Origin: Verrucomicrobiaceae bacterium UBA2429
GTDB lineage: Bacteria > Verrucomicrobiota > Verrucomicrobiia > Verrucomicrobiales > Verrucomicrobiaceae
Length of the DNA: 64,000 nucleotides
Assembly (NCBI GenBank): GCA_002343505.1
Contig: DDQZ01000102.1
Coordinates: forward strand, 85,435 to 149,434
Direction of reading: 5' to 3'
The first letter of the stretch is position 1; each line of letters starts with the position of its first letter. Shown piece after piece: positions 43,704 to 53,615 of this stretch. The position numbers were made by a program, and so were the translations under genes. Under the pieces are notes generated by a model. The model saw only the letters and a list, made by a program, of their open reading frames with translations. It was not told the DNA's origin and did no database searches.

Positions 43704-46700
43704 TCACGGGGTGCGCCTCACTGTTACCCGCAGGAAGCACTTGGGTTGCGATCCTGGCCCTTCCATCGGCACTGTGGCCCGAACGGTGACGGTCTCGGTG
43801 CCGTCCCCGTTATTCACGGGAAGGCCGACCTGCTGGGCGAGGATGTTGAGAGTGGTCCAAGTGCTCAGGTTATCAGATTCCTCGACCTCGTAGGCGATGC
43901 TGGTTTCACTGATTCGGCGACGGAAGCTGATGGCGAGATAGCTCTGGCTGTTGTGAGTGGCTGCCAAACCTTTTGGCATCCGGTCTTGCTGGCCCCCTGC
44001 ATAGGGGTTCATGCCGAAGGCGAACTCGGCGAGGTTCTTCACCCCATCACCCTCCAAGTCGGCCAAATCGTTCGCAACGTCAGCGCTTTCCGATGTTCCG
44101 AAGTAAGCCTCGCGCCAGAGCTGGAGGTTGCTGAGCGCGGGGGCTGAATAGGCGGCACTCGTGCCCGTGCCGAGAGGGTTCGTGATGGAGATCGAGCCAG
44201 CGCGGAATCCCGCGGGCACCACGGCGGTGATTTGGGTGTTGGAATCGAGCGAAAAGGAAGGTGCGTCCAGATTGCCAAACTGCACGCGGCTTGTCTTGGC
44301 GAAATGCTTGCCGGTGATGGTGATTGCCGCGCCCGGCGGCGCTTGTGCTGGCAAGATACTGAGAATTTCCGGCGGGAGGTAGGTCACCCTGTAGATCGTG
44401 GCGACTCCATACTGATGATAGGTGCCGCCGTAGAGATCTCCATCGGAGCCACGGATCACGCCGTATTGGGGATTGTGCCCACTGGTCTCTTCGAAGTGAT
44501 GCAGAACCGTGACATCTCCAGCCAGACTTGTTTTGAACAAGGTGCCACCATCGAAAGTGCCGCCCGTTGGAGCTGTGCCAATGAGTGATCCATCTTCTTC
44601 TTGAATCAGAGGGCCTTCAGGAGATGCCCCTGTCGCAGTTGTCATGGCCGTAACGTGGCTCAACGAACTGGTGGATGGATCAAACCGGAAGATGCCGCCG
44701 ACTGCGCCAGCCCCCGCAGATCGTGTCGTGCCGTAGAGATAGCCGTCATTGCCGCGCATCAAAGAGGTCGGCGTGTGACCATAAGTCGCAGAGCTGGACA
44801 TCGTCGCCATTGCTGTCGCACTACCAGCGGGGTTGAAATGAAAGACTCCTCCAAATGTGGACGGCCCGCTCTGGGCGACATAATAGACATTGCCGTTTGC
44901 AGCTTCTGTGAGACCAGCGACAGCCGAGCCGGTGGTCGAACTGCTGAGCGGCACAAGAGAGGTCACTCCTGACGCTTCGGTAAAAGAGAACAAGGAACCG
45001 ATGCTGTTTGCCGCCAAAAGAGTAGTAGCTCCATAGACGGTTCCATCGGAGAGCCTGAGTAGCCCTCCTCCGGGACTCCAGCCATGGATAGAATTGTTGA
45101 ACGTGGCAAGCCGTGCGATTGCGCTCGTCAAAGGATTTACCCTCATGATTCCTGTTGGGACTGAAGCTAGCAACTGGCCATCAGGAAGCAGGATGAAGGG
45201 AGAGTTCCTGGCGGGCAGAAGTGTTGGGTTGCCGTTTACACTCGCATCGAAACTCCCCATGCTTGTCACGGAAGAGCCGTGACGAATAAACTTCATCACC
45301 TCACCTGCATTCGACGCCCCACCATCCACGTTCATCCAGTAGATGTTCCCGTCCTGGCCTTCAGTTAGCGCGGAGGGCGCACTCCCCTGCACACCTCCGA
45401 AGGGCTTTGAGAAAACAACCGTTCCAGAGTTGTTGAGACCGAAAAGCGTTCCCGCATTGTTTGGCCCTCGGATCACGGTCAACCCATAGAGGTTACCGTC
45501 ATTACCCAAAGCCAGATAACCAGGGACAGCACCAATCGAAGCCGTCGAGCTACTGAAATCACGAAGCTTTTGGAGGCCGTTGCCAGCGTCATACGACACG
45601 ACAGCCCCAAAGTTCGATGAACCTCCGGCATCCACCGAGCCATAGAGCTTGCCGTCTGGGCCGAGGACAGGCGGCAGAGTCGGTCGATGGCCGTTGACGT
45701 TGCCCGGGCTGGCCGAACTGAAGGCATGAAGGACGGACAGCACCCCTGCACGCGTTAGTGAGAAGATGGAGCCTGCGTTGGCACTCGTTCCCGACCTTGC
45801 CAATCCCCAAAGATCACCGCTGGCAGTCTCCACAACACCCTGCGGAACATGCCCCGAAGTTGTCGTCATCAGGACAGCCTGTGTCATCACACCCGCAGAA
45901 CTAATGAAAAGAACTGATCCTCGGTTGCTGGTAGCCCCTAAACTGCAAGTTAATGCAAACGAACCATCCGAGAGTTGCAGCAGGTGGACAGGGGTGTTGC
46001 CGTTGTTGGGAGAAGTCGTTGGTTGGAAAAAGGTGGAGAGACTAGAGCCTGGAGCTTTCAGGCAACGCAGCACGGAGCCAAACGTGGAAGTCCCTCGGAG
46101 TCCGGCAACCACATAAAGACGGCCGTCCGCTCCCTCCGATAGCCACCTCGGAGTGTGTCCAGACGTTTGAATAAATGGGGCAACAGACGCCACCTCCCCA
46201 CCCGGTGTCATTCGAAAGACCCCTCCAAAGCCATTCAGTTCCCCACCCATCGTAGTCCCGTAAAAGTTCCCATCCGAAGCTTGAATGATTCGATTCGGGT
46301 AGCTGCCGTCAGTGAAAGTAAAGGCGTGCATGAGCACGGACGACCCGTCGAGATTGTGCTTCACGACACTACCGAAACTATAGGGACCGCCGTCGCCGTA
46401 GCAGACATAGAGACTGCCGTCCGCAGCCTGCACGAACGCCTGTGGCTTGATGCCGAGAGTGGTTTGCCCAACGGCCGCGAGCACCTCATGGATCGCCGTC
46501 ACAGGGGCTAGCGCGGGGCTGGCGGTCGGACTCAAATCAATGCGGAGCTGGATATTGCCCGTGTCCGCTGCATCGTGACCATCCACGGCGATGTTGTAGG
46601 TCTGCCCCGCCACGGTATCGAAGCTGACCGTGCTCGTGATGGCCCTTCCGCCGCTGTCATCGTCCTCGGCCAAGAGCGCGAGTGCATTGAGCACGTTGCC

Positions 46701-49700
46701 GATGTAAACGCCGAGCGTAGAGTCGAAGTCGCTTCCTTCTGTCGTGATCGTAACGCGGCCACTGGACGGCGCGGTCCACCTCCACCACAGCGAGTGGCCT
46801 CCCACGCTGCCGGAGACGAGCGGTTCATTCGGCTCGCGAGTAGCGCTGGCATTGTTCCCGGTCTGGGTAATGGCCGCATCAGGGATCAGGCTAGCCCCGG
46901 CGAAGCTGTCGTTCCCGCTCGGGGCCGGGGCGGAGCCGGTCACTGAGAGAGCGGCGGCGTTGCTCGTGGCCGAACCGGCGTCATTGGAGATCACGACAGT
47001 GTAGCTCGCCGCATCTCCCGATTGGAGGTTGTTCAGGCGCAGAAACTCACTTGTGGCTCCGGCGATGTCCACCCCCGCCTTCTTCCACTGGTAGCGGAAC
47101 GGCGATGTCCCCGTAGCGACGACGCGGAATGACGCCGTGCCACCGGCAGGAAGGCTGGCAGCCGCAGGATGCTGGGATATGACGGGCGGCGAGAGCATGA
47201 TCAGTTCACAGCCATTCGTCTGTTTGGAGAGCGTCCCGTTACTTACCACGCAGGAAAACTTTTCGCCCACGAGGCCCGTTTCCACATTCGTCAAAATGAG
47301 TGTGGCTGATGTGGCTCCCTCCACGGGATACGCGCCGAGGAACCACTGATAGGTCAGGGTGCCAGTCCCGGCTGCTTGGGCAGTCAAGGACGCCGACTGC
47401 CCCTCAATGCAGGAAAGAGTGGGAGGCAAGTCACCAACATCCAGAAAGCCAGAACCAGCATCAACCGCTTTCAAGCGGTAAGCACCCGTAAGACTCAGAT
47501 CGCCCGCCGCGCGGTTCACTGAGACCGTCTGTTTGCCAGGCGAAAAGTAACCCGTGGTGGCTTTGAACTCCACCGTTTGGATACCTTGCGTGCTGACCGC
47601 AGCCGTTGCGCCGCTATTCCGCCATACACCATCAGAGACCAGCCGCCACTGTGCCCCTGCAGCCACCGCCTCGGGTGGTTCCAGATTCACTGTTACATTC
47701 GCCTGGAACGAAGTGGAGGCCACTGGCGTGAAGGTCGCCACGATCTTCTTGTCCGCGCTCATCGTTACGCTCAAAGGATTAGCCGTGCCGCTTGCATCGC
47801 CGCTCCACCCGGCAAATTGAAACCCCGGATTCGGCACCGGGGTGAGCATCACCGTCTGGCCCTCACTGTGGTTCGGCCCTGGATTCGATCTTTGCACCGT
47901 CCCGTCGCTGGCTATGGTTTCAAGCGAGTGCGTCTGTGTAACGAGACCAGGCATGAAGGTGTAGCTAAGCGTGTAAGGATCAGTAGCGCTGAACGAGCCG
48001 TTGCCCGCCGGGTAGCCGTAAACGCGAGCGTAGTAGGTGCCGGGTTCAGAGACCGAAATCAAAATCGACTCAATCGAAGACCGATCCATTTGAGCGCGCG
48101 CCACCAAGAAATCTTGGCTGAACGTTTGACAGGTGACCAGCTTACCGTCTGGCTGAAGGGCCAGTCCAGGCCCAAGCTCAGGCGAGATGATGTTGAGTGG
48201 ATTGTAACTCGTGTCCCTCGTGCCATTGCCCAAGAAGCGCAGATGGCTGCCGAAGAGAATACGTTGGTCCGGCAGCAGCAGCACTTGTCCGCTCGGAATT
48301 TCATCAGATAGAACCAAAACTCCGCTCGCTGCCCACGAGGTGTCCGATGTTCCGTTATCATTGTAACGGAGAAGAACGGAATGATTCTGACTACCGTAGT
48401 AGGATTCGCCGCCGATCAATATCTTCCCATCGGCTTGAACCGCGATACTTCCCCCGCTTTCGCTGCTGGAGGGTGTGATGGTTGTCAGCAGCTTTCCTGT
48501 CCCGTTGAAGTTGGTGTCCAGCGAACCGTTTGGATGATACCGAGCTACCGCGAAGTCGTAAGGATAGCCGTTGCCGCTGCCGCCAATTACAAACCTGCCG
48601 TCATTCATCAACGCAACGCTCATTCCACGCGAGAAGGTTCCGAAATCTGTAACCAAAACCCCATCCCCATCGAAACTTGTATCCAACGAGCCATCTGGCA
48701 AATAGCGGGCTGCCGCAAAATGGCTTTCTCCAGTGGGCTCCGTTGTCCCGACCACAAGGATTTTGCCATCTGGCTGAACTAGCAAATCAGAAGCGTAATC
48801 TCCACCTCCCAGCGTAGTTGTGACTTTCCCAGAACCATTGAAACTCAAATCTGCGCTGCCATCGTTCAGATACCGAGCCACAATAAGATCGCCGTTAAAA
48901 ACCTCACTCCGACCTGCCACAACAATTTTGCCGTCTGGCTGTATTGCCACTGCGCTTGCTCGCACGGGAATTCCAAAATCAGTGGTGACCACCCCTGTTC
49001 CGTTGAACGAATTGTCAAAGTCACCTTCTGGGGTAAGTCGAATCACCGCGAAAATGTAGCGATTTGATGGTTTGATGCCCCCAATGATCACGATTTTTCC
49101 ATCGGCCTGAACTGCGATATCGGAGCAGTAGTCCCAGAAGCCCGCGAGATTGATCTGTCTGCTGCCGGTTTTGTTGAAGCTCAAATCTAAATTGCCCGCA
49201 CTTCCGATCCCCTTGTAACTACCCGCAAGCCAAGTGTTGTTTTGTCCATACAACTCAAGATCAAAATCATTGCCCGACGGCACATTAAGCCGAAAACTAA
49301 AAGTCCCTGGTTGGGTGACATCGAAACGATACCAGTCCACATCCGACGGACTGTTGATCTTGGCCGTCTTCATCGTTCCCGATGCTAGTGGCCCCGTGGC
49401 TTGTGTGGAGCGGTCATTGGGTTCGTCTACATCTACAACAGGTGTGACGGTGTTGTTCACGTTCACCACTACCGAGGCGCTGGTGCCGACGAGGGTTTGG
49501 CCGTTGAACGACTTCACCGACAGATGGTGCGAGCCGCTCGCGCTCAACAAAGTGTTCCAAGACCAGGAGAACGGCGGGGCTTCATCCCGGTGCTGCTTGA
49601 TCCCATCCAGGTAGAACTCCACCGCATTCGCAGATGTCGCCGAAGCATCAACGGCCACCGTTCCGGTGACCGTTTGATTTGCAGTGGGTGCGGTGACAAG

Positions 49701-51548
49701 CGGAGTGTTGGGTGGCGAAACGCCATCCATGCTCCAACTCAATGCCACCTTGCCAACTCCGCCACCGTAGCCAGCGAGTTGAACGCGGTAGATTTCACCC
49801 GCTACAGCAGAGAAGAGCACCTGCTCCTGAGGGGAAATATGGCCCTCAATGTTGCTGGCTACAGTCGAGACTGCTGTCGCAGTGTTCCCCTGATACACGG
49901 TAATCGTCGGCAAGTCGAAAACCCCGGAACCATCCGCCATCTCGCTCCCAACGACTGATAGCTTAACCTGTCCTGCTGCCGGAGCCGTCCAAGTGGCCCA
50001 AATCGTGCCCATACCCGACCAAATCGGTTCTGCGCCCTCACGAGTGGCATGAATGTTCACCCATGTCTTGCTGCCCTGCGTTGCGCTTCCAAGATTCTCG
50101 CCTGGAAAATTATCGTTATCACTCAACCGGCACGCGAGAGAATCTACAAAGCCATCATACCATCCTGAACCTGGGTCAAAAATTGCGCTGTTTACCGTGT
50201 TAGGCCAAATGGCCGTCTGCGCATACCAAGACACAGGCCCTCCGTGAGACTTCATTCCCTGATCGAGAAAGAAAAAGCCTGGATCGCCAAGCGTCCTAAT
50301 ATCAAGATTCTGCCAAGCAGTTTCGCTCGGCGGCGAATCGTAGTCGCCCGAAGTCCAGTCTCCTTTCAGCTCAAGTGCGTCCCGCCCATAGAGCCTCCAG
50401 CCATCAATGGTATCGGTCTTCGAGTCTGCAACCCAGCAATTGTTAAGTCTGTCGGTCCAGCCGGAGCACAGCTCGAACATTGGAACAAGGCCAAGGTCGT
50501 CATTCACAAACGGGTCGAGACAAGTCATCTGAATCTGCACCGCTGAACCGAGCATGAACTTGAGATGCGCGGCTGCACGCAGTGCCATCCAGTTACCCGC
50601 ACTATGCGCGATGAACTGAACGTGGCTTGGATTCAGTGAAAGCAACTTGCCACCCAATTTCAGTGCGTGCGCAGATGCGGCATCCCGAGCAGCGTTTGCG
50701 TTATAAGCAGCCAGAAGGTTTGCACCCCCTGTAGCAGCATCAAGCGCCCAATCGTATCGACAAACCGTCCAGTCACCTGAGGTCACGGCGGGATGAGCCA
50801 TCAAGCCTTCGGTCAGCGGTCGCCAGGTGCCCAATTGATTCTCCTCCTCCTTGGCTGCCGCATAGTGATTCTTGTTGCCCTCTGGGTTCCAGCCATGAAT
50901 CAACACGATCACTTTTTTGTAATTCTCGGTTCCCTCCACCGGCGAGCCTATGGTTGTCCGAACAGACGGGGACTCCGCCTTCAATAATTCGCTATCCGAA
51001 GGCCAGAGTCGTCTCAACGAGTCATACGCATGTAGTGAGGGCATCTCAGATTCGGCGGAAGAGTGCCAAGAGACATAAAACATTACCGAATTGACCGTGT
51101 TGTGTCCTTTGACCCGGAAGCTCCAGTCTGCCTTCGTCGTGATTTTTGGGAAAGATTGATGAGAGTCCGCCTGATCATGAAATCCATACCAGATGTGCAA
51201 ATCTTGGTTCTGCACACGGAAACGTAAGTTATGCGAACTTGGCCCAAGAACGATCTCATTGCCGTAACTGATCGAGACGACCTCGTCGATGGCGGGAGTA
51301 GTGCCTGGATTAAACGTGACGGTCATCATCACTTCATCAACAACCTGTCCCACCAAATCGAGCCTGTCAGTTTGATCATATAGCACTGGCGGAAAATACG
51401 CGGTCTCCGTTTTGGTCGCGTCGAAAGCTGCTTGCCAGGGCAGCGTAAGGCGACTGACACATTGAGAGTGATAGGCGAAGTGTTCTTTCGCTTCAGCCAG
51501 ACACAAAGAAAACAGCGCTATCGCGCCGATGATCAATCTCGAATGCAT
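43704..51548 (-). CDS. Giant secreted multidomain protein with N-terminal alpha/beta hydrolase
   Basis: 2614 residues with a signal peptide (MHSRLIIGAIALFSLCLAEA). An alpha/beta hydrolase part (50.4-51.0 kb) has VIVLIHGWNPEG and the elbow IAHSAGNW, Ala instead of the first Gly of G-x-S-x-G. Then follow: Ig-like (49.5-49.7 kb), PPC-like DVDEPNDRSTQATG...DVDWYRF (49.2-49.45), delta-60-type repeats with QPDGKIVVAG/DTSFDGDG units (48.1-49.2), InlB-type repeat FAGWSGDASGTANP (47.7-47.9), two Ig-like (47.0-47.45), a second PPC-like domain (46.55-46.95), many Gloeo_Verruco-type repeats (44.4-46.5), an IPT/TIG domain (44.15-44.4) and a C-terminal module ending FLRVTVRRTP. Such mosaics are typical of Verrucomicrobia. 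It directly follows the gene at 51555 and probably shares its transcript. Role unknown; surface or secreted lipase-like activity is inference. Confidence 0.85.
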   Translation of the reverse strand: MHSRLIIGAIALFSLCLAEAKEHFAYHSQCVSRLTLPWQAAFDATKTETAYFPPVLYDQTDRLDLVGQVVDEVMMTVTFNPGTTPAIDEVVSISYGNEIVLGPSSHNLRFRVQNQDLHIWYGFHDQADSHQSFPKITTKADWSFRVKGHNTVNSVMFYVSWHSSAESEMPSLHAYDSLRRLWPSDSELLKAESPSVRTTIGSPVEGTENYKKVIVLIHGWNPEGNKNHYAAAKEEENQLGTWRPLTEGLMAHPAVTSGDWTVCRYDWALDAATGGANLLAAYNANAARDAASAHALKLGGKLLSLNPSHVQFIAHSAGNWMALRAAAHLKFMLGSAVQIQMTCLDPFVNDDLGLVPMFELCSGWTDRLNNCWVADSKTDTIDGWRLYGRDALELKGDWTSGDYDSPPSETAWQNLDIRTLGDPGFFFLDQGMKSHGGPVSWYAQTAIWPNTVNSAIFDPGSGWYDGFVDSLACRLSDNDNFPGENLGSATQGSKTWVNIHATREGAEPIWSGMGTIWATWTAPAAGQVKLSVVGSEMADGSGVFDLPTITVYQGNTATAVSTVASNIEGHISPQEQVLFSAVAGEIYRVQLAGYGGGVGKVALSWSMDGVSPPNTPLVTAPTANQTVTGTVAVDASATSANAVEFYLDGIKQHRDEAPPFSWSWNTLLSASGSHHLSVKSFNGQTLVGTSASVVVNVNNTVTPVVDVDEPNDRSTQATGPLASGTMKTAKINSPSDVDWYRFDVTQPGTFSFRLNVPSGNDFDLELYGQNNTWLAGSYKGIGSAGNLDLSFNKTGSRQINLAGFWDYCSDIAVQADGKIVIIGGIKPSNRYIFAVIRLTPEGDFDNSFNGTGVVTTDFGIPVRASAVAIQPDGKIVVAGRSEVFNGDLIVARYLNDGSADLSFNGSGKVTTTLGGGDYASDLLVQPDGKILVVGTTEPTGESHFAAARYLPDGSLDTSFDGDGVLVTDFGTFSRGMSVALMNDGRFVIGGSGNGYPYDFAVARYHPNGSLDTNFNGTGKLLTTITPSSSESGGSIAVQADGKILIGGESYYGSQNHSVLLRYNDNGTSDTSWAASGVLVLSDEIPSGQVLLLPDQRILFGSHLRFLGNGTRDTSYNPLNIISPELGPGLALQPDGKLVTCQTFSQDFLVARAQMDRSSIESILISVSEPGTYYARVYGYPAGNGSFSATDPYTLSYTFMPGLVTQTHSLETIASDGTVQRSNPGPNHSEGQTVMLTPVPNPGFQFAGWSGDASGTANPLSVTMSADKKIVATFTPVASTSFQANVTVNLEPPEAVAAGAQWRLVSDGVWRNSGATAAVSTQGIQTVEFKATTGYFSPGKQTVSVNRAAGDLSLTGAYRLKAVDAGSGFLDVGDLPPTLSCIEGQSASLTAQAAGTGTLTYQWFLGAYPVEGATSATLILTNVETGLVGEKFSCVVSNGTLSKQTNGCELIMLSPPVISQHPAAASLPAGGTASFRVVATGTSPFRYQWKKAGVDIAGATSEFLRLNNLQSGDAASYTVVISNDAGSATSNAAALSVTGSAPAPSGNDSFAGASLIPDAAITQTGNNASATREPNEPLVSGSVGGHSLWWRWTAPSSGRVTITTEGSDFDSTLGVYIGNVLNALALLAEDDDSGGRAITSTVSFDTVAGQTYNIAVDGHDAADTGNIQLRIDLSPTASPALAPVTAIHEVLAAVGQTTLGIKPQAFVQAADGSLYVCYGDGGPYSFGSVVKHNLDGSSVLMHAFTFTDGSYPNRIIQASDGNFYGTTMGGELNGFGGVFRMTPGGEVASVAPFIQTSGHTPRWLSEGADGRLYVVAGLRGTSTFGSVLRCLKAPGSSLSTFFQPTTSPNNGNTPVHLLQLSDGSFALTCSLGATSNRGSVLFISSAGVMTQAVLMTTTSGHVPQGVVETASGDLWGLARSGTSANAGSIFSLTRAGVLSVLHAFSSASPGNVNGHRPTLPPVLGPDGKLYGSVDAGGSSNFGAVVSYDAGNGLQKLRDFSSSTASIGAVPGYLALGNDGNLYGLTVIRGPNNAGTLFGLNNSGTVVFSKPFGGVQGSAPSALTEGQDGNIYWMNVDGGASNAGEVMKFIRHGSSVTSMGSFDASVNGNPTLLPARNSPFILLPDGQLLASVPTGIMRVNPLTSAIARLATFNNSIHGWSPGGGLLRLSDGTVYGATTLLAANSIGSLFSFTEASGVTSLVPLSSSTTGSAVAGLTEAANGNVYYVAQSGPSTFGGVFHFNPAGSATAMATMSSSATYGHTPTSLMRGNDGYLYGTTRSAGAGAVGGIFRFDPSTSSLSHVTAMTTATGASPEGPLIQEEDGSLIGTAPTGGTFDGGTLFKTSLAGDVTVLHHFEETSGHNPQYGVIRGSDGDLYGGTYHQYGVATIYRVTYLPPEILSILPAQAPPGAAITITGKHFAKTSRVQFGNLDAPSFSLDSNTQITAVVPAGFRAGSISITNPLGTGTSAAYSAPALSNLQLWREAYFGTSESADVANDLADLEGDGVKNLAEFAFGMNPYAGGQQDRMPKGLAATHNSQSYLAISFRRRISETSIAYEVEESDNLSTWTTLNILAQQVGLPVNNGDGTETVTVRATVPMEGPGSQPKCFLRVTVRRTP

Positions 51549-51554
51549 ACTCAA

Positions 51555-52373
51555 TCACGGGGAGGAGATTTCGGCTGCTACATACTGAGCCTGCTCAACA
51601 TCTTGCTTTGTGGCTCCGGGCCATACCGGGACATCTTTGAGCAAGCTCAAAATGGTTTGATTGACTTCCGGGTCACCCAGGATTTTGAAATCGTCCGCCA
51701 AGGAAATCTTGTCTGCCAGAGACAGCATTGGATCACGAAACTTCCCGACAAGAAACGAGCTGTAGTAGTTGCTAGTCGGACCTTTAAAATCCTGAATAAC
51801 CTCCAGTAACACCGAAGCCATACCCGAGTAATCGGATGGATAAGCTGTGCCATCTTTTATACGCACTGACCAAAGTGACATATTCCTGCTCATTAGCTGC
51901 TGGCGTCCGAGATTGACTGAATCCTCACTGAGGCCCTCACCCGATTCTACCCGTGCGAGCAGATCAGCGTAGGTAGTCAGAACCAGCTCTGAAGTTCCTG
52001 GAGGAATGATCGCATCGTCCTCTATTAGCTGTGTTAGCGGTGCCATACAAGCTTCAAGCCTGAGGTATTCTTGGTGTTTCGCGAAGCGTCTCTTCTCATC
52101 CTCCGACGACGTGATTAGTGCGGGGAGAACTGGCGTGGTCCTGGCAGTGGAGATCTTGGAAACTTGAGGCTCGACAGCTACCACATGGGCAGACTTCGTG
52201 AATCCCGCAGCTAACGGAGAGACAGGATTGGGTGCCAATGATTTGGAAGCTACGAAGTAGATCAAAACGCCCATTATGGCCGCAACGGCGAAAATACCGA
52301 CAATCCGAACCCAGCGCCTGCGGGGAGGCTGCTGGGGTGAGAACAGGTGCTCAGGTTCCAGAGAAGGCGGCAT
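51555..52373 (-). CDS. Single-pass membrane protein of unknown function
   Basis: 272 residues. A basic, proline-rich cytoplasmic start (EPEHLFSPQQPPRRRWVR) precedes one membrane helix at about residues 25-43 (IVGIFAVAAIMGVLIYFVASK); the rest would be outside and is helical (DEKRRFAKHQEYLRLEACMAPLTQLIEDD, LSLADKISLADDFKILGDPEVNQTILSLLKDV). No family recognised. Its stop is 7 bp before the ATG of the giant secreted protein, so the two are very likely one operon and it may help export, anchor or process that protein; this is inference. Confidence 0.7.
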   Translation of the reverse strand: MPPSLEPEHLFSPQQPPRRRWVRIVGIFAVAAIMGVLIYFVASKSLAPNPVSPLAAGFTKSAHVVAVEPQVSKISTARTTPVLPALITSSEDEKRRFAKHQEYLRLEACMAPLTQLIEDDAIIPPGTSELVLTTYADLLARVESGEGLSEDSVNLGRQQLMSRNMSLWSVRIKDGTAYPSDYSGMASVLLEVIQDFKGPTSNYYSSFLVGKFRDPMLSLADKISLADDFKILGDPEVNQTILSLLKDVPVWPGATKQDVEQAQYVAAEISSP

Positions 52374-52562
52374 GGGATTGGCTTCCTTGTGATTACATCG
52401 TAGCTAGCGGGGGGCAGACGGGCAAATGGGAACTGTGGACAGCAATCCGTTCACGGGTTCGTGAGCGAAGCCATATCAAGCAGCATTTCAGCCCAACTGC
52501 TCGCAAAATGAAAGCAGAAATCCAGATTTTTTTGTGCCGTGACGACCCCTCCCCCAACAGAA

Positions 52563-52586
52563 GACCTCTCGCTAACGCGAGAGGTC
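52563..52586 (-). terminator. Hairpin after the ArdC gene
   Basis: GACCTCTCGC (52563-52572) and GCGAGAGGTC (52577-52586) form a perfect 10-bp stem with a 4-base loop, 7 bp past the ArdC stop codon. Only a short TTCT follows on the minus strand, so it is a strong hairpin but an atypical terminator. The rest of 52374-52592 holds no gene that I can see; it should contain the promoter for the 51555 gene. Confidence 0.6.
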
Positions 52587-52592
52587 GTGTGT

Positions 52593-53540
52593 TCAGGCCT
52601 TGTCTTCCTGATACTCGGGCTGCTTGATGCCGAGCACGAAGTCAGCGGCTTTCGCGGCCTGGGTGGCAGCGATGACGAGCCAGCGTTTGTGATCGGGTTC
52701 GCGAAGGACATCGAGCCAGCTCAGGATGTAGGCGGCGGATTGCGCGTGGTCGTCGGCCACGATGTCGGCTTCCATGGCGAGGTAGGCGGCTCCCATCTCG
52801 GCGACCAGTTCCTCCTGCGAATACACTTTCCCGCCGAAGCCGTCGGTTTCCACGAGCGTCTTGCGATTGAGGCGGGACTCGTGGCCGGTGGCGTGGCACA
52901 GTTCGTGGAAGAGTGTGAGGTGGTAGGCCTCGGCGCTCTCGAAAGAGCCGAAGGCGGGCATGTGAATGGTGTCGGTGGACGGCTTGTAGAAGGCCATGTC
53001 CCGCTGCCCTTCCATGATGTTTGGACGCTGCGGCATGTTGGCGACCATTTGCTCGGCGATCTCGATACGCTTATCTTCGGGCATGTGCGGCTTGCCGTTC
53101 ACTGCGGGGAACTGGATGCCTTCAGTCTGCACGGCGTTGAAGACAGTGTATTCCTTGAGGTAGAACTTCGCTTTCTTTGCGTCGTTTTGCGTCTGCTCGT
53201 CGGGCTGCTCTGGCTTGTCTTTGAAGCGGCCCCACTTCACGACGATGGAGCCATTCTCGCCTTTGCGGACGCTGCCGCCGAGCGTCTTCACCTGCTGGAA
53301 GGTGAGCCAGTAGGGTGAGGCGAAGCCACGCCAGCCGAGCATGAGGAGGTTCACGCCACGGTAGGGCTTGCCGGTGTGGAAGTTGCGCGGTCTGCCGACC
53401 TCACGATTCCACGGGCGACGCCACGGCACGACGCCGTTTTCTAGGTGGCCGACGATCATGTCAGTGACGAACTGGTAAGGATCGAGGCGCTCTCTGCCCT
53501 CTGCGTTGGCAGACGGGGCGGTTCTGGTTTTGGTTTTCAT
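52593..53540 (-). CDS. ardC: ArdC-type anti-restriction protein (ssDNA-binding plus zincin)
   Basis: 315 residues. N-terminal ArcN/DUF1738-like ssDNA-binding domain (YQFVTDMIVGHLENGVVPWRRPWN, RNFHTGKPYRGVNLLMLG, WLTFQQVKTLGGSVRKGENGSIVV) and C-terminal zinc metallopeptidase-like domain with HELCHATGH at 212-220 as zinc ligands. ArdC proteins coat incoming single-stranded plasmid DNA and protect it from restriction right after conjugation. The presence of this gene is strong evidence for entry by conjugation. Full length, no damage visible. Confidence 0.93.
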   Translation of the reverse strand: MKTKTRTAPSANAEGRERLDPYQFVTDMIVGHLENGVVPWRRPWNREVGRPRNFHTGKPYRGVNLLMLGWRGFASPYWLTFQQVKTLGGSVRKGENGSIVVKWGRFKDKPEQPDEQTQNDAKKAKFYLKEYTVFNAVQTEGIQFPAVNGKPHMPEDKRIEIAEQMVANMPQRPNIMEGQRDMAFYKPSTDTIHMPAFGSFESAEAYHLTLFHELCHATGHESRLNRKTLVETDGFGGKVYSQEELVAEMGAAYLAMEADIVADDHAQSAAYILSWLDVLREPDHKRWLVIAATQAAKAADFVLGIKQPEYQEDKA

Positions 53541-53615
53541 GGGAAGGAACTCTTGGGTTCTGGGTTTGATGATCGGGTGAAGCCTGCCTCGTGAGTGAGA
53601 CGGGCTTCATGCCGG

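Noticed and set aside
44400..49200. CRISPR or tandem DNA repeat array
   Set aside because: The repeats here are at protein level (delta-60 and Gloeo_Verruco types) within one reading frame; there are no identical DNA repeats with spacers.
52539..53318. 259-codon plus-strand open frame
   Set aside because: Antisense to ArdC, whose HELCHATGH motif fixes the coding strand.
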